This document shows positions 26,477 through 35,506 of a stretch of DNA of 64,000 nt, one piece after another. The stretch's first letter is position 1. Each line of letters opens with the position of its first letter. Below the pieces are notes generated by a model, which was not told the origin of the DNA, searched no databases, and was given only the letters and a program-made list of their open reading frames with translations. The translations under genes and the position numbers were made by a program. The stretch covers positions 1 to 64,000 of the forward strand of contig CAMQYS010000001.1 in NCBI GenBank assembly GCA_947039395.1, read 5' to 3'. The stretch is from an uncultured Deferribacteraceae bacterium. Lineage in GTDB: Bacteria; Chrysiogenota; Deferribacteres; Deferribacterales; Mucispirillaceae.

Positions 26477-27250
26477 ATGAAACTGCGTAGTTTATTATTA
26501 ATTATTGGATTATTCTTATTTATATTTTCAGCAACAACATACGCAGAAAAAGAAGAAGATGAAGATAAATGGATACTCAAGATAGGAGGAAGTTATTTTA
26601 AAGTTCTCTATCAGTCAGAAGTTAATTTAATTAATGAAGAGATCAAAACAATAATAGAAATGTATGAAGTAATGGCAAAAATTGAAAATAACGGAATAAC
26701 TGATCAAGTAAAACAAGATCTAAAATCAATAAGCAAAAACACTTTTTTAACATTAGAAAAAGTTTTGATATATATGCGTGCAACTATTCCATTAGATGGA
26801 GATTTATCATCATTACTTGACTCAAAATATCTAAGATATAATAAACCTTTTAATAGATCCGATATATGTACTGTGATAACTAATATCTATCAATTAAAGT
26901 CTGAAGCTGGGATATTAAGTGATAGTAAGTCTAAATTTTTATCTAAAAATTCTGTTACTTGTAATAAGTTTGATATACAAATAAATGAACTAACTTTTGA
27001 GTATATGAAAGAGTGGATAAAAAAAATACCTACAAGTAAAAGATTAGCTGATCGTAAAAATGAACTAAATACAGTTCTAAATCAAGTATACCTATATATC
27101 GCAACAGTATACGCTGAAGGGCTAACAACTGCTACAAAATCACAGATAAAACAATTAGAGTATGAAAGAAAAATTTTATTTGATAAAATAATAAATGATA
27201 AATTTATTAAACTTGATAAAGCAGAAAATAATTTAGATAGATATAGATAA
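26477..27250 (+). CDS. Secreted protein of unknown family (paralogue of the 21.8 kb gene)
   Basis: A 257-aa protein with a signal peptide (LLLIIGLFLFIFSATTYAE) and an otherwise helical, charged sequence. EVNLINEEIKTIIEMYEVM, LKSISKNTFLTLEKVLIYM and LNTVLNQVYLYIATVYAE correspond in order to segments of the 21828-22889 product, supporting a shared origin. Two Cys (in DICTVIT and SVTCNKF) could form a disulfide. ATG 26477 is used because tagggaga-like tagga lies 6-7 bases upstream; the GTG just before it is less well placed. It runs toward flgH, and a minus-strand terminator lies between them. Function unknown. Confidence 0.75.
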   Translation: MKLRSLLLIIGLFLFIFSATTYAEKEEDEDKWILKIGGSYFKVLYQSEVNLINEEIKTIIEMYEVMAKIENNGITDQVKQDLKSISKNTFLTLEKVLIYMRATIPLDGDLSSLLDSKYLRYNKPFNRSDICTVITNIYQLKSEAGILSDSKSKFLSKNSVTCNKFDIQINELTFEYMKEWIKKIPTSKRLADRKNELNTVLNQVYLYIATVYAEGLTTATKSQIKQLEYERKILFDKIINDKFIKLDKAENNLDRYR

Positions 27251-27273
27251 CTTTCATACAAACAATTTAATTA

Positions 27274-27311
27274 TAAATAAAAAGACCCCGCTTAGGGCGT
27301 TAAGCAGGGTC
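27274..27311 (-). terminator. Rho-independent terminator of the flgF-G-A-H operon
   Basis: On the minus strand an 11-bp stem (gaccctgctta / taagcggggtc, one G-U pair) with a 6-nt loop is followed by tctttttattt. It lies about 90 bases after the flgH stop. G+C in the stem stands out strongly from the AT-rich surroundings, so this is one of the clearest terminators in the window. Confidence 0.92.
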
Positions 27312-27402
27312 ATGTTACTTTGTCGGAGAACAGTGACGAACTTTAGATACCAATATTATGAATATCTAAATTCTATCTATCGACTCTTAATAAATTTATA
27401 AA

Positions 27403-28119
27403 TTAAAACGGTGCTATAATATCAAGAAACGATCCAAGCCAGCCTTTTTTCGTTGCTTGAGTTGTTGTTCCTGCACCTGAATATGTTATCTGTGCATCTG
27501 CTATTACTGAAGATGCTACTGTATTTCTCGCATCAATATCTTTCTGTCTTATGATACCTCTTAAAGTAATAGTTTGTTTATCTCTATCAATAATTATCTC
27601 TCTATTGCCTTCAATAACTAAATTTCCTGAAGGCATAATATCTATTATTCTTGCAGCTAAAGTAGCTTGAACAGTATCTGATTTACTAATTGATCCTGCA
27701 CCAGAATATGTATTGTTTGTTGTAGCTCCTATATTTGGATTAAAACCACTACCTGATCCTAGAAAATCATTTCCAGCAAGTGGTAAACCTAACATTGCTG
27801 TTATACCTGTATTATACTCTGATGATTTAGAGTTAGATGCTGATGAACTATTAGATGCTGATGCTGATTCAACTATATCAACAATAACAATATCTCCGAT
27901 CTTTCTTGCTTTATAATCAAGAAACATCGTTCCTGATGAACCCACATCCGACCATAAAGAAGGATTAGGTTTTGACCTTGCCTCTTCTTGTAGTTTATAT
28001 GCCTCTATCTCCGATTTATACCCAGCTGATGGAACTGTTGTTGGAATATACTCTCCTTTTGTTGCACAGCCTACAGCTACAGCTACTGTAAGAATTAACG
28101 TAATTATCTTTATATACAT
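27403..28119 (-). CDS. flgH: Flagellar L-ring protein FlgH
   Basis: Outer-membrane lipoprotein forming the L-ring bushing around the flagellar rod. The signal peptide ends VAVAVGC, a proper lipobox. The body shows SLWSDVGSSGTMFLDYKARKIGDIV near the start and the family's C-terminal block NLVIEGNREI, ITLRGIIRQKDIDARNTV, SSVIADAQITYSGAG. The Ser/Asn/Gly-rich middle is normal for FlgH. I use ATG 28119, which has gagg seven bases upstream; an earlier ATG (28134) overlaps that site. It is the last gene before a strong terminator; flgI, which usually follows, is not here. Confidence 0.95.
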   Translation of the reverse strand: MYIKIITLILTVAVAVGCATKGEYIPTTVPSAGYKSEIEAYKLQEEARSKPNPSLWSDVGSSGTMFLDYKARKIGDIVIVDIVESASASNSSSASNSKSSEYNTGITAMLGLPLAGNDFLGSGSGFNPNIGATTNNTYSGAGSISKSDTVQATLAARIIDIMPSGNLVIEGNREIIIDRDKQTITLRGIIRQKDIDARNTVASSVIADAQITYSGAGTTTQATKKGWLGSFLDIIAPF

Positions 28120-28181
28120 TTTTAATATCCTCATATTTTAAACTATAAAAAAACTTGACTTAAAGTCATAACTTATAAGCA

Positions 28182-29030
28182 TTAGTAATTTGCTTTAGCA
28201 ACACCGTTACCAAGATATACAGCAGATATAACTTTATCTGTATCTCTACTTTTAACTAAAATACCTTTTCCTATATAAGCGTTCTCTTGTAATATACCTA
28301 TTGTCTCTAGAACAATATATCCGTTCTCTAAAATAAGTTTAACTTGCTCCCCTTTTTTTGCAGAAGGTTTTTCTCCAACTAAGTCAGATGAGATTACTCT
28401 ACCTTTAGGAATAGTTCTTACTGCAACAAGATCAGATGCATCAGTTATCAATCTACCTCTAAGTGTTGTTATGTCGATATCACCTAATGTAACTTTACCT
28501 TTTATATCCTCATCTTTAGCTATCTTATCAGAGGCTACATAACCTTTCTTAAAAGCACGAACATGAACATATGATGAAACTTTTCTATTGTTATTCTCTA
28601 TCTCTACAAATGTTGAACCGAATTTACTAGTATCTACAGTTACTTTAAAATCACCAGTTGATGAAGCTAGAATATCTTTAGGAATATTAACATTAGTTAC
28701 CTCAATGCGAATATCTGGATATGCTGCTAAAAAACTATCAACCACTTCGTTATATATCTGCTCATACGATACAGTTTCACCAGCTCTAGTAACTTTTACA
28801 TCATTTAAAACAGTAGCTTTAATTCCTTCCTCTTTAAGATATGATGATATAATTTCTTTACTGTAATATCTACTTTCACCAGCTTTAAAACCACAAGCAA
28901 CCGCTTTATGTATAATATAATCAGCTGTTAGTTCATCTAAATAAACACACTCTTCATTTATTTTAACCTCTTTTGCTGCATAAAGATTGATAGCAAAAAG
29001 AAGTATCAGTAACGTACAAATTAATCTCAT
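28182..29030 (-). CDS. flgA: Flagellar P-ring assembly chaperone FlgA
   Basis: Periplasmic chaperone needed to assemble FlgI into the P ring. The 282-aa protein has a signal peptide (ICTLLILLFAINLYA), a poorly conserved N-domain and the C-terminal SAF/ChapFlgA domain: GYVASDKIAKDEDI, RTIPKGRVISSDLV, and VKLILENGYIVLETIGILQE followed by GKGILVKSRDTDKVISAVY. The ATG at 29030 has ggagg 8 bases upstream, so the slightly longer GTG version is rejected. Gene order flgF-flgG-flgA-flgH is common in delta/epsilon-like bacteria. Confidence 0.93.
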   Translation of the reverse strand: MRLICTLLILLFAINLYAAKEVKINEECVYLDELTADYIIHKAVACGFKAGESRYYSKEIISSYLKEEGIKATVLNDVKVTRAGETVSYEQIYNEVVDSFLAAYPDIRIEVTNVNIPKDILASSTGDFKVTVDTSKFGSTFVEIENNNRKVSSYVHVRAFKKGYVASDKIAKDEDIKGKVTLGDIDITTLRGRLITDASDLVAVRTIPKGRVISSDLVGEKPSAKKGEQVKLILENGYIVLETIGILQENAYIGKGILVKSRDTDKVISAVYLGNGVAKANY

Positions 29031-29211
29031 ATAAAACACCTCCTATACACAAGTTTACAAAAATATCAATATGACACCCTTGTACTTGAGCAATCTTACA
29101 ACTCAAACACTCTTGCACTTATCAGATGATATAAGTAACTTCATCTATATAGCTTGATATTTAACTCAAGCCACTAAACACTCATATTACTAACTAAAAC
29201 CTTCTAACTAA

Positions 29212-30000
29212 TTATCTTTTTAATGCTGCAACAGTTTGAAGCATTTCATCAGATGTTTGTACCGCTTTAGAAGACATTTCATAAGCACGTTGCCCAGTAA
29301 TCATATTCACCATCTCATCTACCATAACAACATTACTTGTCTCAAGGAAGCTTTGACGTAATGTACCAAATCCATCTTCACCAGGCACAGATGTTTGTGG
29401 ATCGCCAGATGCTCCTGTTGGAAAATATAAATTTTCACCTAAAGAATTTAACCCAGCTGGATTTATAAAACGAGCAGTCTCTATCTGTCCTAACTCTGTT
29501 TCAAGTATATCTCCTGGTAAATTCACAGAAAAAATACCATCTTTAGATATAGATAACCGTAAAGCGTTCTCAGGGATATTTATGTTAGGTGATAGTAGAT
29601 ATCCTTCTGGAGTTGTTATATCTCCATTTGCATCTATCTTAAAAGATCCTGCTCTTGTGTACGCTGTTTCTCCATCTGGTAGGATTACTTGAAAATATCC
29701 ATCACCCTCAATCATAACATCCAGTTCGTTATAAGTTTGCTGAGGGCTACCTTGCATATGTATCTTTTCAATAGCCACAACTGCAGCTCCCATACCTATC
29801 TGTATACTTGTTGGAGATGTAATACCTGCGGCTGTTATCGATCCAGCTGGTTTTAAATCTTGGTATAATAAATCTTGAAAAAGTATTCTACCTTTTTTAA
29901 AACCGTGTGTATTAACATTTGCTAAGTTATTTGCTACATTATCTATATTTAATTGTTGTGCATACATTCCTGTTGCTGCTGTCCATATCGAACGAACCAT
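29212..30000 (-). CDS. flgG: Flagellar distal rod protein FlgG
   Basis: Subunit of the distal rod. The 262-aa length is exactly typical. MVRSIWTAATGMYAQQLNID and NNLANVNTHGFKKGR are the flagellar rod/hook N-terminal signature, and the C-terminal FLETSNVVMVDEMVNMI plus RAYEMSSKAVQTSDEML is the conserved coiled segment. I use ATG 30000 because gaggag lies six bases upstream; the longer form from 30018 adds residues foreign to the family. Confidence 0.96.
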   Translation of the reverse strand: MVRSIWTAATGMYAQQLNIDNVANNLANVNTHGFKKGRILFQDLLYQDLKPAGSITAAGITSPTSIQIGMGAAVVAIEKIHMQGSPQQTYNELDVMIEGDGYFQVILPDGETAYTRAGSFKIDANGDITTPEGYLLSPNINIPENALRLSISKDGIFSVNLPGDILETELGQIETARFINPAGLNSLGENLYFPTGASGDPQTSVPGEDGFGTLRQSFLETSNVVMVDEMVNMITGQRAYEMSSKAVQTSDEMLQTVAALKR

Positions 30001-30093
30001 AATAATCTCCTCAATCAAGCTTTACTTTTTAGTCTAAGTCAGATATTTCACTAAATGACTTAGATAGTATCTAAGTTTTGTTTAAACTATTCA

Positions 30094-30858
30094 CTAACCC
30101 ATGCTAGATATTTTACTAGCTGAAGCAGATAATATATCATCGTGAGTTTGAACTACCTTCGCATATATCTCATACCCTCTTGATGCATCAATCATTCTTA
30201 CCATTTCACTTATAGGATTAACATTTGAATCCTCTAAAAAACCTTGATACATCTGTGGATTTACAGCAGGTGTTGGTTCTATATCTACTGCTGCAAAAAG
30301 ATTTCTACCTACTTTTTGAAGATATGATAGATCATCAAATTCTGATATTCCTAAAGTACTAATAATCACTCCATCAGAATATATATTCCCCTGCCGATCA
30401 GTAGATATATTTGTTCCATCAGGAATATTTATAGGATCTCCTTCTGCTTGATTTGACATAACTGGAAACCCTTCCCTTGTAACTAGATCTCCATTCTCAT
30501 TCATTGTGAAATCGCCTGATCGTGTATAACGTAATCCCCAAGGAGTATCAATTGAGAAAAAAGCATTCTCCTTTACTAATGCTAAATCAAAAACATTACC
30601 CGTTTGTTTTAGCTCGCCATTTTCATGATTAGTATATATATCATCAAGTATTACAGCAGAGTTAATTGATCTGTTATAAAGAGTATTTCTTATCCATGTT
30701 TGTGGAAGCCTTTCTTCATTTGGTCTAAAAACAGAGAAAACTGCTTGCTCTTTCTTAAAACCAGTAGTGTTCACATTTGATAGATTATTTGATATAACAT
30801 CTAATCTAGTTTGTTGCATCAACATACCGCTCGTTGCTGTGTATAATCCGTTTAGCAT
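30094..30858 (-). CDS. flgF: Flagellar proximal rod protein FlgF
   Basis: Rod subunit related to FlgG. The N-terminal signature LYTATSGMLMQQTRLDVIS and NNLSNVNTTGFKKEQ, and the C-terminal LEDSNVNPISEMVRMI and RGYEIYAKVVQTHDDIL, are intact; the central GDFTMNENGDLVTREGFPV is the flagellar basal-body domain. The ATG at 30858 follows gaggt by six bases, giving 254 aa. The preceding lipoprotein stop is at 30860, so the two genes touch. FlgF versus a second FlgG is decided by order and the shorter, more divergent middle. Confidence 0.93.
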   Translation of the reverse strand: MLNGLYTATSGMLMQQTRLDVISNNLSNVNTTGFKKEQAVFSVFRPNEERLPQTWIRNTLYNRSINSAVILDDIYTNHENGELKQTGNVFDLALVKENAFFSIDTPWGLRYTRSGDFTMNENGDLVTREGFPVMSNQAEGDPINIPDGTNISTDRQGNIYSDGVIISTLGISEFDDLSYLQKVGRNLFAAVDIEPTPAVNPQMYQGFLEDSNVNPISEMVRMIDASRGYEIYAKVVQTHDDILSASASKISSMG

Positions 30859-30859
30859 A

Positions 30860-31507
30860 TTATCTACCTCTTCCTGAAACTTCACCAAATGCGACAGGTA
30901 TCGCTTTTTGAAAAGTTTCTTCCATAGCTATAATAGTTAATTCTTGAACTGGTTTAGCATGTTTTGCTGGATAATAATAAAAATTCTTATCAGATTTTGA
31001 CACTACTTGAATAGTGGAAAAGAATACTGGTTGCTCGTTAACTTCCATAATAGTAACCTGTATTGTAGAGTAATTTTTTCCGTAACTAGAGTTGAATGAC
31101 TCCCTTATATCTGTTCTCAAAATATAATCTGCCATTGCTAGATCTTTTACTGGTTCTGCAAAATTGTTAATTCTAAAATATCCCTCAATCATATTACTAT
31201 AATAAGTATCATACTCTTTTTTTACTGGAGTTGTAATAGATGACGGAAGTACATAAATTTTTGATCCTTCAGGCAATATCTCGTATGGATTAATTGACAT
31301 TATTCCAACTTTTGCCTTTGTTTTGTCGATCAATAAAGATGAAAAACTTGTTTCAATTTCAGTAATAATAAGTAGCGGATAAAAACCTGTTTGAACAAAC
31401 TTTAACGGGTTTAGAACATTTAATGCTCCACTCCATGTTGTACAACCAGTTGTAAATAACTGCACTATCATAATTACTGATATTAATATAAAATTCGCCC
31501 TTTTCAT
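30860..31507 (-). CDS. Lipoprotein of unknown function heading the flagellar rod operon
   Basis: A 215-aa protein with a signal peptide ending FTTGC (lipobox), so probably anchored in the outer membrane. The body contains ADYILRTDIRESFNSS and TIQVTIMEVNEQPVFFSTIQVV, a pattern seen in several envelope lipoprotein families of unknown role (a DUF4136- or CsgG-like fold is a guess). It is translationally adjacent to flgF, with its stop one base from the flgF start codon, so it is likely to be co-expressed with rod and ring genes. A role in outer-membrane passage of the flagellum is a reasonable hypothesis, not shown. Confidence 0.7.
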   Translation of the reverse strand: MKRANFILISVIMIVQLFTTGCTTWSGALNVLNPLKFVQTGFYPLLIITEIETSFSSLLIDKTKAKVGIMSINPYEILPEGSKIYVLPSSITTPVKKEYDTYYSNMIEGYFRINNFAEPVKDLAMADYILRTDIRESFNSSYGKNYSTIQVTIMEVNEQPVFFSTIQVVSKSDKNFYYYPAKHAKPVQELTIIAMEETFQKAIPVAFGEVSGRGR

Positions 31508-31775
31508 AATAATATCCTCATAAATTATTCTGCTTGCAACTTATGAAGCAACTACCATGCCAAAATATCATTATATTAGATATTATAATTTAAAATAACT
31601 CTTAAACCTCTTATAATTTTCTAAATAGATTATTATAGAGTTATCAATATAGCTATCTAAGTCAATTAATTTATCTTGAAAATATCACCTTATTTAATGA
31701 CATATCCTAACTCTATCTTATCAATAAGCGATAAGTGTTACACCTCCTCAACAGTTAGCAAGCGTTAAAACTTCT

Positions 31776-32813
31776 CTATCTATAATCAGTAGTAAGCTGT
31801 AACGTTAATTCTTCTGCTGAAATCTCTTTACAACCAGATGTGTTTTGCCCACTCCATAATGGTGAAAAATCATCACTACCTAGCTTTTCAGAATATGCTC
31901 GTAACTGTCCTATTTCGATCGCTGCGTATGGAAAATTTGGTACTAATGAATGTATATACCCAAGCTCCTTCATAACACGATTAACAATACCTCTTGCTGG
32001 TCTACCTGTGAATAAATTAGTAATAGCTGTATGTTGTGATTTAATATTTTTCAGTGCTAGACGGTGCAGTTGTGATGTTTTCGCTTCAGAACATAACATA
32101 TAAGTAGTTCCTATCTGTACTGCATCAGCACCAAGCAATAAAGCTGCTTGAATACTGTAGTTATCGCTGATACCACCTGTTGCAATAACAGGTACTTTTA
32201 CTTTATTTACAATTTGTGGAAGTAAAGCCGATAGCCCTATCTGAGTAGTTATATCTTCTGATAGAAACATACCTCTATGTCCTCCTGCCTCCAAGCCTTG
32301 AGCAATTATCCCATCAATACCTTTAGACTCAAGCCATAATGCTTCATCAACCGTTGTTGCAGACGACACAATTTTAGATCCCCAGCCTTTGACACGACTA
32401 AGCAATTCTTTATCTGGAAGTCCGTAATGGAAACTTATAAATTGAGGCTTAAATGGTTCAATAGAATCTGCAATATCATGATTGAATGGTACTCGTTTAG
32501 CACCATCTGGTATACTTTCACACTTGATACCAAATTCCGTAAAATATGGTTCTAATAATGTTTGCCATTTTAAGTGATGTTCTTTATCGTAATTAAAATG
32601 AGTATGGCAGAAAAAATTAAGATTAAACGGGTTATCTGTCGCTTCTTTAATTAGCTTAATTTCTTTTACAATGTCATCAATACTCAACATACCACAAGCT
32701 AGAGATCCTAAACCTCCTGACTTGCAGACCGCAATCGCTAAAGCGTTATCTTGAATACCTGCCATTGGTGATTGAATGATAGATAGTTTTGTATCAAATA
32801 AGTTTTTATACAT
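31776..32813 (-). CDS. Nitronate monooxygenase family flavoprotein
   Basis: A 345-aa FMN-dependent TIM barrel of the nitronate monooxygenase (2-nitropropane dioxygenase) family: IIQSPMAGIQ at the start, GGLGSLACG, IIAQGLEAGGHRG with the catalytic-position His, VIATGGISDNYSIQAALLLGADAVQIGT (phosphate-binding), and TGRPARGIVNR. It oxidises alkyl nitronates such as propionate 3-nitronate. Start ATG 32813 has ggagagg upstream. It stands alone between the flagellar lipoprotein and a terminator, and its sequence is somewhat richer in G+C and more proteobacterial in flavour than the neighbours, so horizontal acquisition is possible. Confidence 0.9.
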   Translation of the reverse strand: MYKNLFDTKLSIIQSPMAGIQDNALAIAVCKSGGLGSLACGMLSIDDIVKEIKLIKEATDNPFNLNFFCHTHFNYDKEHHLKWQTLLEPYFTEFGIKCESIPDGAKRVPFNHDIADSIEPFKPQFISFHYGLPDKELLSRVKGWGSKIVSSATTVDEALWLESKGIDGIIAQGLEAGGHRGMFLSEDITTQIGLSALLPQIVNKVKVPVIATGGISDNYSIQAALLLGADAVQIGTTYMLCSEAKTSQLHRLALKNIKSQHTAITNLFTGRPARGIVNRVMKELGYIHSLVPNFPYAAIEIGQLRAYSEKLGSDDFSPLWSGQNTSGCKEISAEELTLQLTTDYR

Positions 32814-32940
32814 AGCCTCTCCTAACTTGTTCAATTTTTGAGGATATAAAGCAATTAGAATACCATAAAACTATTACGATACCTTTTATAAAAATAAAAT
32901 AAATTTGATTTGTACGATCTTAATTGTGAAAAACAATAAA

Positions 32941-32978
32941 ATAATAAAAAACCTCTACATCTTAAATGAAGTAGAGGT
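32941..32978 (-). terminator. Rho-independent terminator after the barrel pair
   Basis: On the minus strand acctctac and gtagaggt form a perfect 8-bp stem with a 12-nt loop, followed by ttttttattat. It lies about 50 bases past the stop of the 33028-34149 gene and so ends the two-gene barrel transcript. Confidence 0.9.
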
Positions 32979-33027
32979 CGCTATATTTGTTTTACCGTTT
33001 TGAACGAATTGTGAAAGTTATATGCTA

Positions 33028-34149
33028 TCAAAAATATATAACAGTATATACTCCTGCAAAAAAATCTGAACCAACATATCTATGATACTTATCTGCTGTC
33101 TGTTCATAATACGCGATCTCTGGGATAAGATAAAAGTTTTCTGCAATAGAAATAGGAAGGTTTATATATGCTGAAAATTGTACAGGACCACCGTTTAAAG
33201 TAATACTATCGTGACTAGATGTAGTATATCCCCCTCCAAAAGTTAACTCTATTATATCTATCAACCTAATACCCATAGATGCTGCTACACCTAATGAACC
33301 TACATAAGTAAAACTACTGCTTGTATCTATATACCTAGGAAGATAATTTTCTGTATCCCAATTCTTATCTGCTAAACCACCCCATATACCTAAATTAGTC
33401 CCCATAAATACATTCATAGATATATACACTCTACCAAAATCATACATCACACCAGCACCGATATAAAATGATTGTAGATAAGCAGTATCGTATATATCCC
33501 AACTAATTGACTGTTTCACCTTCATATTATATCCAGCATAGCCTGCATATATCTTATATATAAAGTTATCACGTTCATATCTATACGCTAGCTCGAACCT
33601 AGGTATATAATTATTTAGTTGAAAAATAGTTGGAGAGTAACTATCCATATCAAACTCTGGATCGCTAGCCAAAATTACTGCAAAACTAAAATTTTTCCAT
33701 GTTAATCTCAATTGTGGAAGACGTTGCTCAATTAATGCTCCGTAACGCCATAACGCATTATACCCATCTGAATACTGTGTAAAATATTCTGAAAAACCTG
33801 CAAGCGTCCAATCTTTACCGATCGTTAATGATAGATCATCTAAAAAATTGTATGTAGCATAGTAAAGTTTAAATATATCAGCAGAAGCTACTGGTTGTAG
33901 CTCTAATACACCTGATAGTTTATTATAGCTAAACTCTGCACCAAATAAAGTTTCTGTCTCTACTAGATTAAGTGAAAATCTATCAGTATTGTGAAACCCT
34001 GAATTAGGTTCGTTATTATGTTTATAGAAAAAACTCATATCTATCTGTCCATAAAATGATATATCGAATTTTTGTTTAGGGATACCTTCTGCATAAACAG
34101 TAGTTAAAAAGGTAAACATATATATAATAATTATAAGTAATAATCTCAT
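33028..34149 (-). CDS. Outer-membrane beta-barrel (porin-like) protein, paralogue A
   Basis: About 373 aa with a signal peptide (LLLIIIIYMFTFLTTVYA) and a long series of short amphipathic, aromatic-rich strands separated by polar loops, ending FFAGVYTVIYF, where the last residue Phe is the usual C-terminal aromatic for BAM-dependent insertion. It shares with the next gene the order FYGQIDMSFFYKHNN, FGAEFSYNKLSGVLEL, LSLTIGKDWTLAGFSEYF, YNALWRYGALIEQRLPQLRL, FGGGYTTSSHDS; the two are tandem duplicates. A general porin or specific channel is likely; substrate unknown. The start ATG 34149 has gggag upstream. Confidence 0.88.
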   Translation of the reverse strand: MRLLLIIIIYMFTFLTTVYAEGIPKQKFDISFYGQIDMSFFYKHNNEPNSGFHNTDRFSLNLVETETLFGAEFSYNKLSGVLELQPVASADIFKLYYATYNFLDDLSLTIGKDWTLAGFSEYFTQYSDGYNALWRYGALIEQRLPQLRLTWKNFSFAVILASDPEFDMDSYSPTIFQLNNYIPRFELAYRYERDNFIYKIYAGYAGYNMKVKQSISWDIYDTAYLQSFYIGAGVMYDFGRVYISMNVFMGTNLGIWGGLADKNWDTENYLPRYIDTSSSFTYVGSLGVAASMGIRLIDIIELTFGGGYTTSSHDSITLNGGPVQFSAYINLPISIAENFYLIPEIAYYEQTADKYHRYVGSDFFAGVYTVIYF

Positions 34150-34175
34150 GATATCTCCCAAAAGAAGTTAGTATA

Positions 34176-35330
34176 CTAATTTATTTTAGCTCTAAAATAA
34201 ACACCACCATAAAACTCTGCACCTGCATATGCTCCGCTTTTATTTAGAGGTTGTTCAACGATAGATATTTCAGGAATTATCTCAAAATATCTAGTTATTG
34301 TTATCGGCATATTTATAAATGCTGAATATTGAGCTGATGGTTTACCACTCTTAAAAAATGTTCTTGTTGATACTGTATATCCTCCACCTAAATGTGCTTT
34401 AAGTAGTGAGTTAAACTCAAACCCTACAGCTAATGCACCAGATATTGTAAACACAGAATCAAACTCTTTCTCACGTCTATTATATACAGGTTCTGTATCT
34501 GTAAAGGTTAAATTAATATCGTATAATCCACCCCATATAGATATGTTTTGTCCTGCAAATAATGATAATGCAACGTATACTAAACCAAAATCATACATAC
34601 CACCTATACCTAAATGATACGAGTCTATATTTCTACTATTATAATAATCAGAATCTGGTGCTGGATAAAATCTAAATTGATAGTTTGAGTAACCACCGTA
34701 AACTTTAAAATCATAGTTTAGTGATTGTAGAAAATACGATACTTCAAATCTTGGTAAAAACTGTGTCTCTTGAAATAACTCTTCTGGAAAACCACCAAAA
34801 TCTACATTCGGTTCTCCTGCCATGATTACTGCAAAAGTCAAACCTTTCCATGTAACACTAGCTAATGGAGCTCTAATCTCTGCTATTGTTCCAAAACTCA
34901 TTAACTTATTAGCATTCATAGCGTATTGTGGAAAATGATCTGAATATCTACTTGGTGTATAATCTTTACCTAATGTTAGAGATAAATCATCTGTAAAATT
35001 ATAGCTTATAAAATATCTTCTAAATATATCTTCAAAGCTATCTGATGGATGTAACTCTAAAAGTGCTGATAATTTCAAATAATTAAATTTAGCACCAAAA
35101 ATTGTATCATCTGTATTTATCCCTAAATCAAATGAATCTATCGGAGCTTGCTTAGTGATCGCTCTATTTTTATGACTATAAAATGCAGAAACATCTAAAC
35201 TTCCGTAAAAAAGAATATCTTTTTTATTAGTTTTAGTCTCCTGCGCATTTGCATTATCAGACATATATAAAAAAAGTAATAAAATAATTATTACAATTGA
35301 AGTAGCTCTTCTGATTAGAAAATATAACAT
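34176..35330 (-). CDS. Outer-membrane beta-barrel (porin-like) protein, paralogue B
   Basis: A 384-aa protein with an N-terminal signal (IVIIILLLFLYMSDNANA) and a porin-like strand pattern. FYGSLDVSAFYSHKN, FGAKFNYLKLSALLELHP, LSLTLGKDYTPSRYSDHF and GGGYTVSTRTFFKSGKPSAQ match the downstream paralogue segment by segment. The pair is arranged head to tail with a 26-bp gap and shares one terminator. The final residue is Asn rather than an aromatic (FRAKIN), which is unusual for a BAM substrate; the penultimate hydrophobics may suffice. Function unknown beyond channel-like. Confidence 0.85.
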   Translation of the reverse strand: MLYFLIRRATSIVIIILLLFLYMSDNANAQETKTNKKDILFYGSLDVSAFYSHKNRAITKQAPIDSFDLGINTDDTIFGAKFNYLKLSALLELHPSDSFEDIFRRYFISYNFTDDLSLTLGKDYTPSRYSDHFPQYAMNANKLMSFGTIAEIRAPLASVTWKGLTFAVIMAGEPNVDFGGFPEELFQETQFLPRFEVSYFLQSLNYDFKVYGGYSNYQFRFYPAPDSDYYNSRNIDSYHLGIGGMYDFGLVYVALSLFAGQNISIWGGLYDINLTFTDTEPVYNRREKEFDSVFTISGALAVGFEFNSLLKAHLGGGYTVSTRTFFKSGKPSAQYSAFINMPITITRYFEIIPEISIVEQPLNKSGAYAGAEFYGGVYFRAKIN

Positions 35331-35440
35331 AACTCCCCCTACATATTAATTAAGTATTTTAAAAGACGTTTACTCTACCATACATAGTAGTAAGTTTCAA
35401 TATGAATGAGGCGCGGTAAAGGTTATCTATCTAGATTAGG

Positions 35441-35469
35441 TAGACAAAGCTTAACGAATGGTATAAAAT
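35441..35469 (+). promoter_or_regulatory. Sigma-70-type promoter for lolC
   Basis: tagaca (35441-35446), a 17-bp spacer and taaaat (35464-35469) lie about 38 bp before the lolC TTG. Spacing is ideal and each hexamer departs from consensus by one base. A short inverted repeat (ctatct / aggtag) just upstream overlaps the -35 region and might be an operator. Not tested. Confidence 0.55.
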
Positions 35470-35506
35470 CAATGTTGTGCATATATTAATATGAGGTAGG
35501 CTTCAA

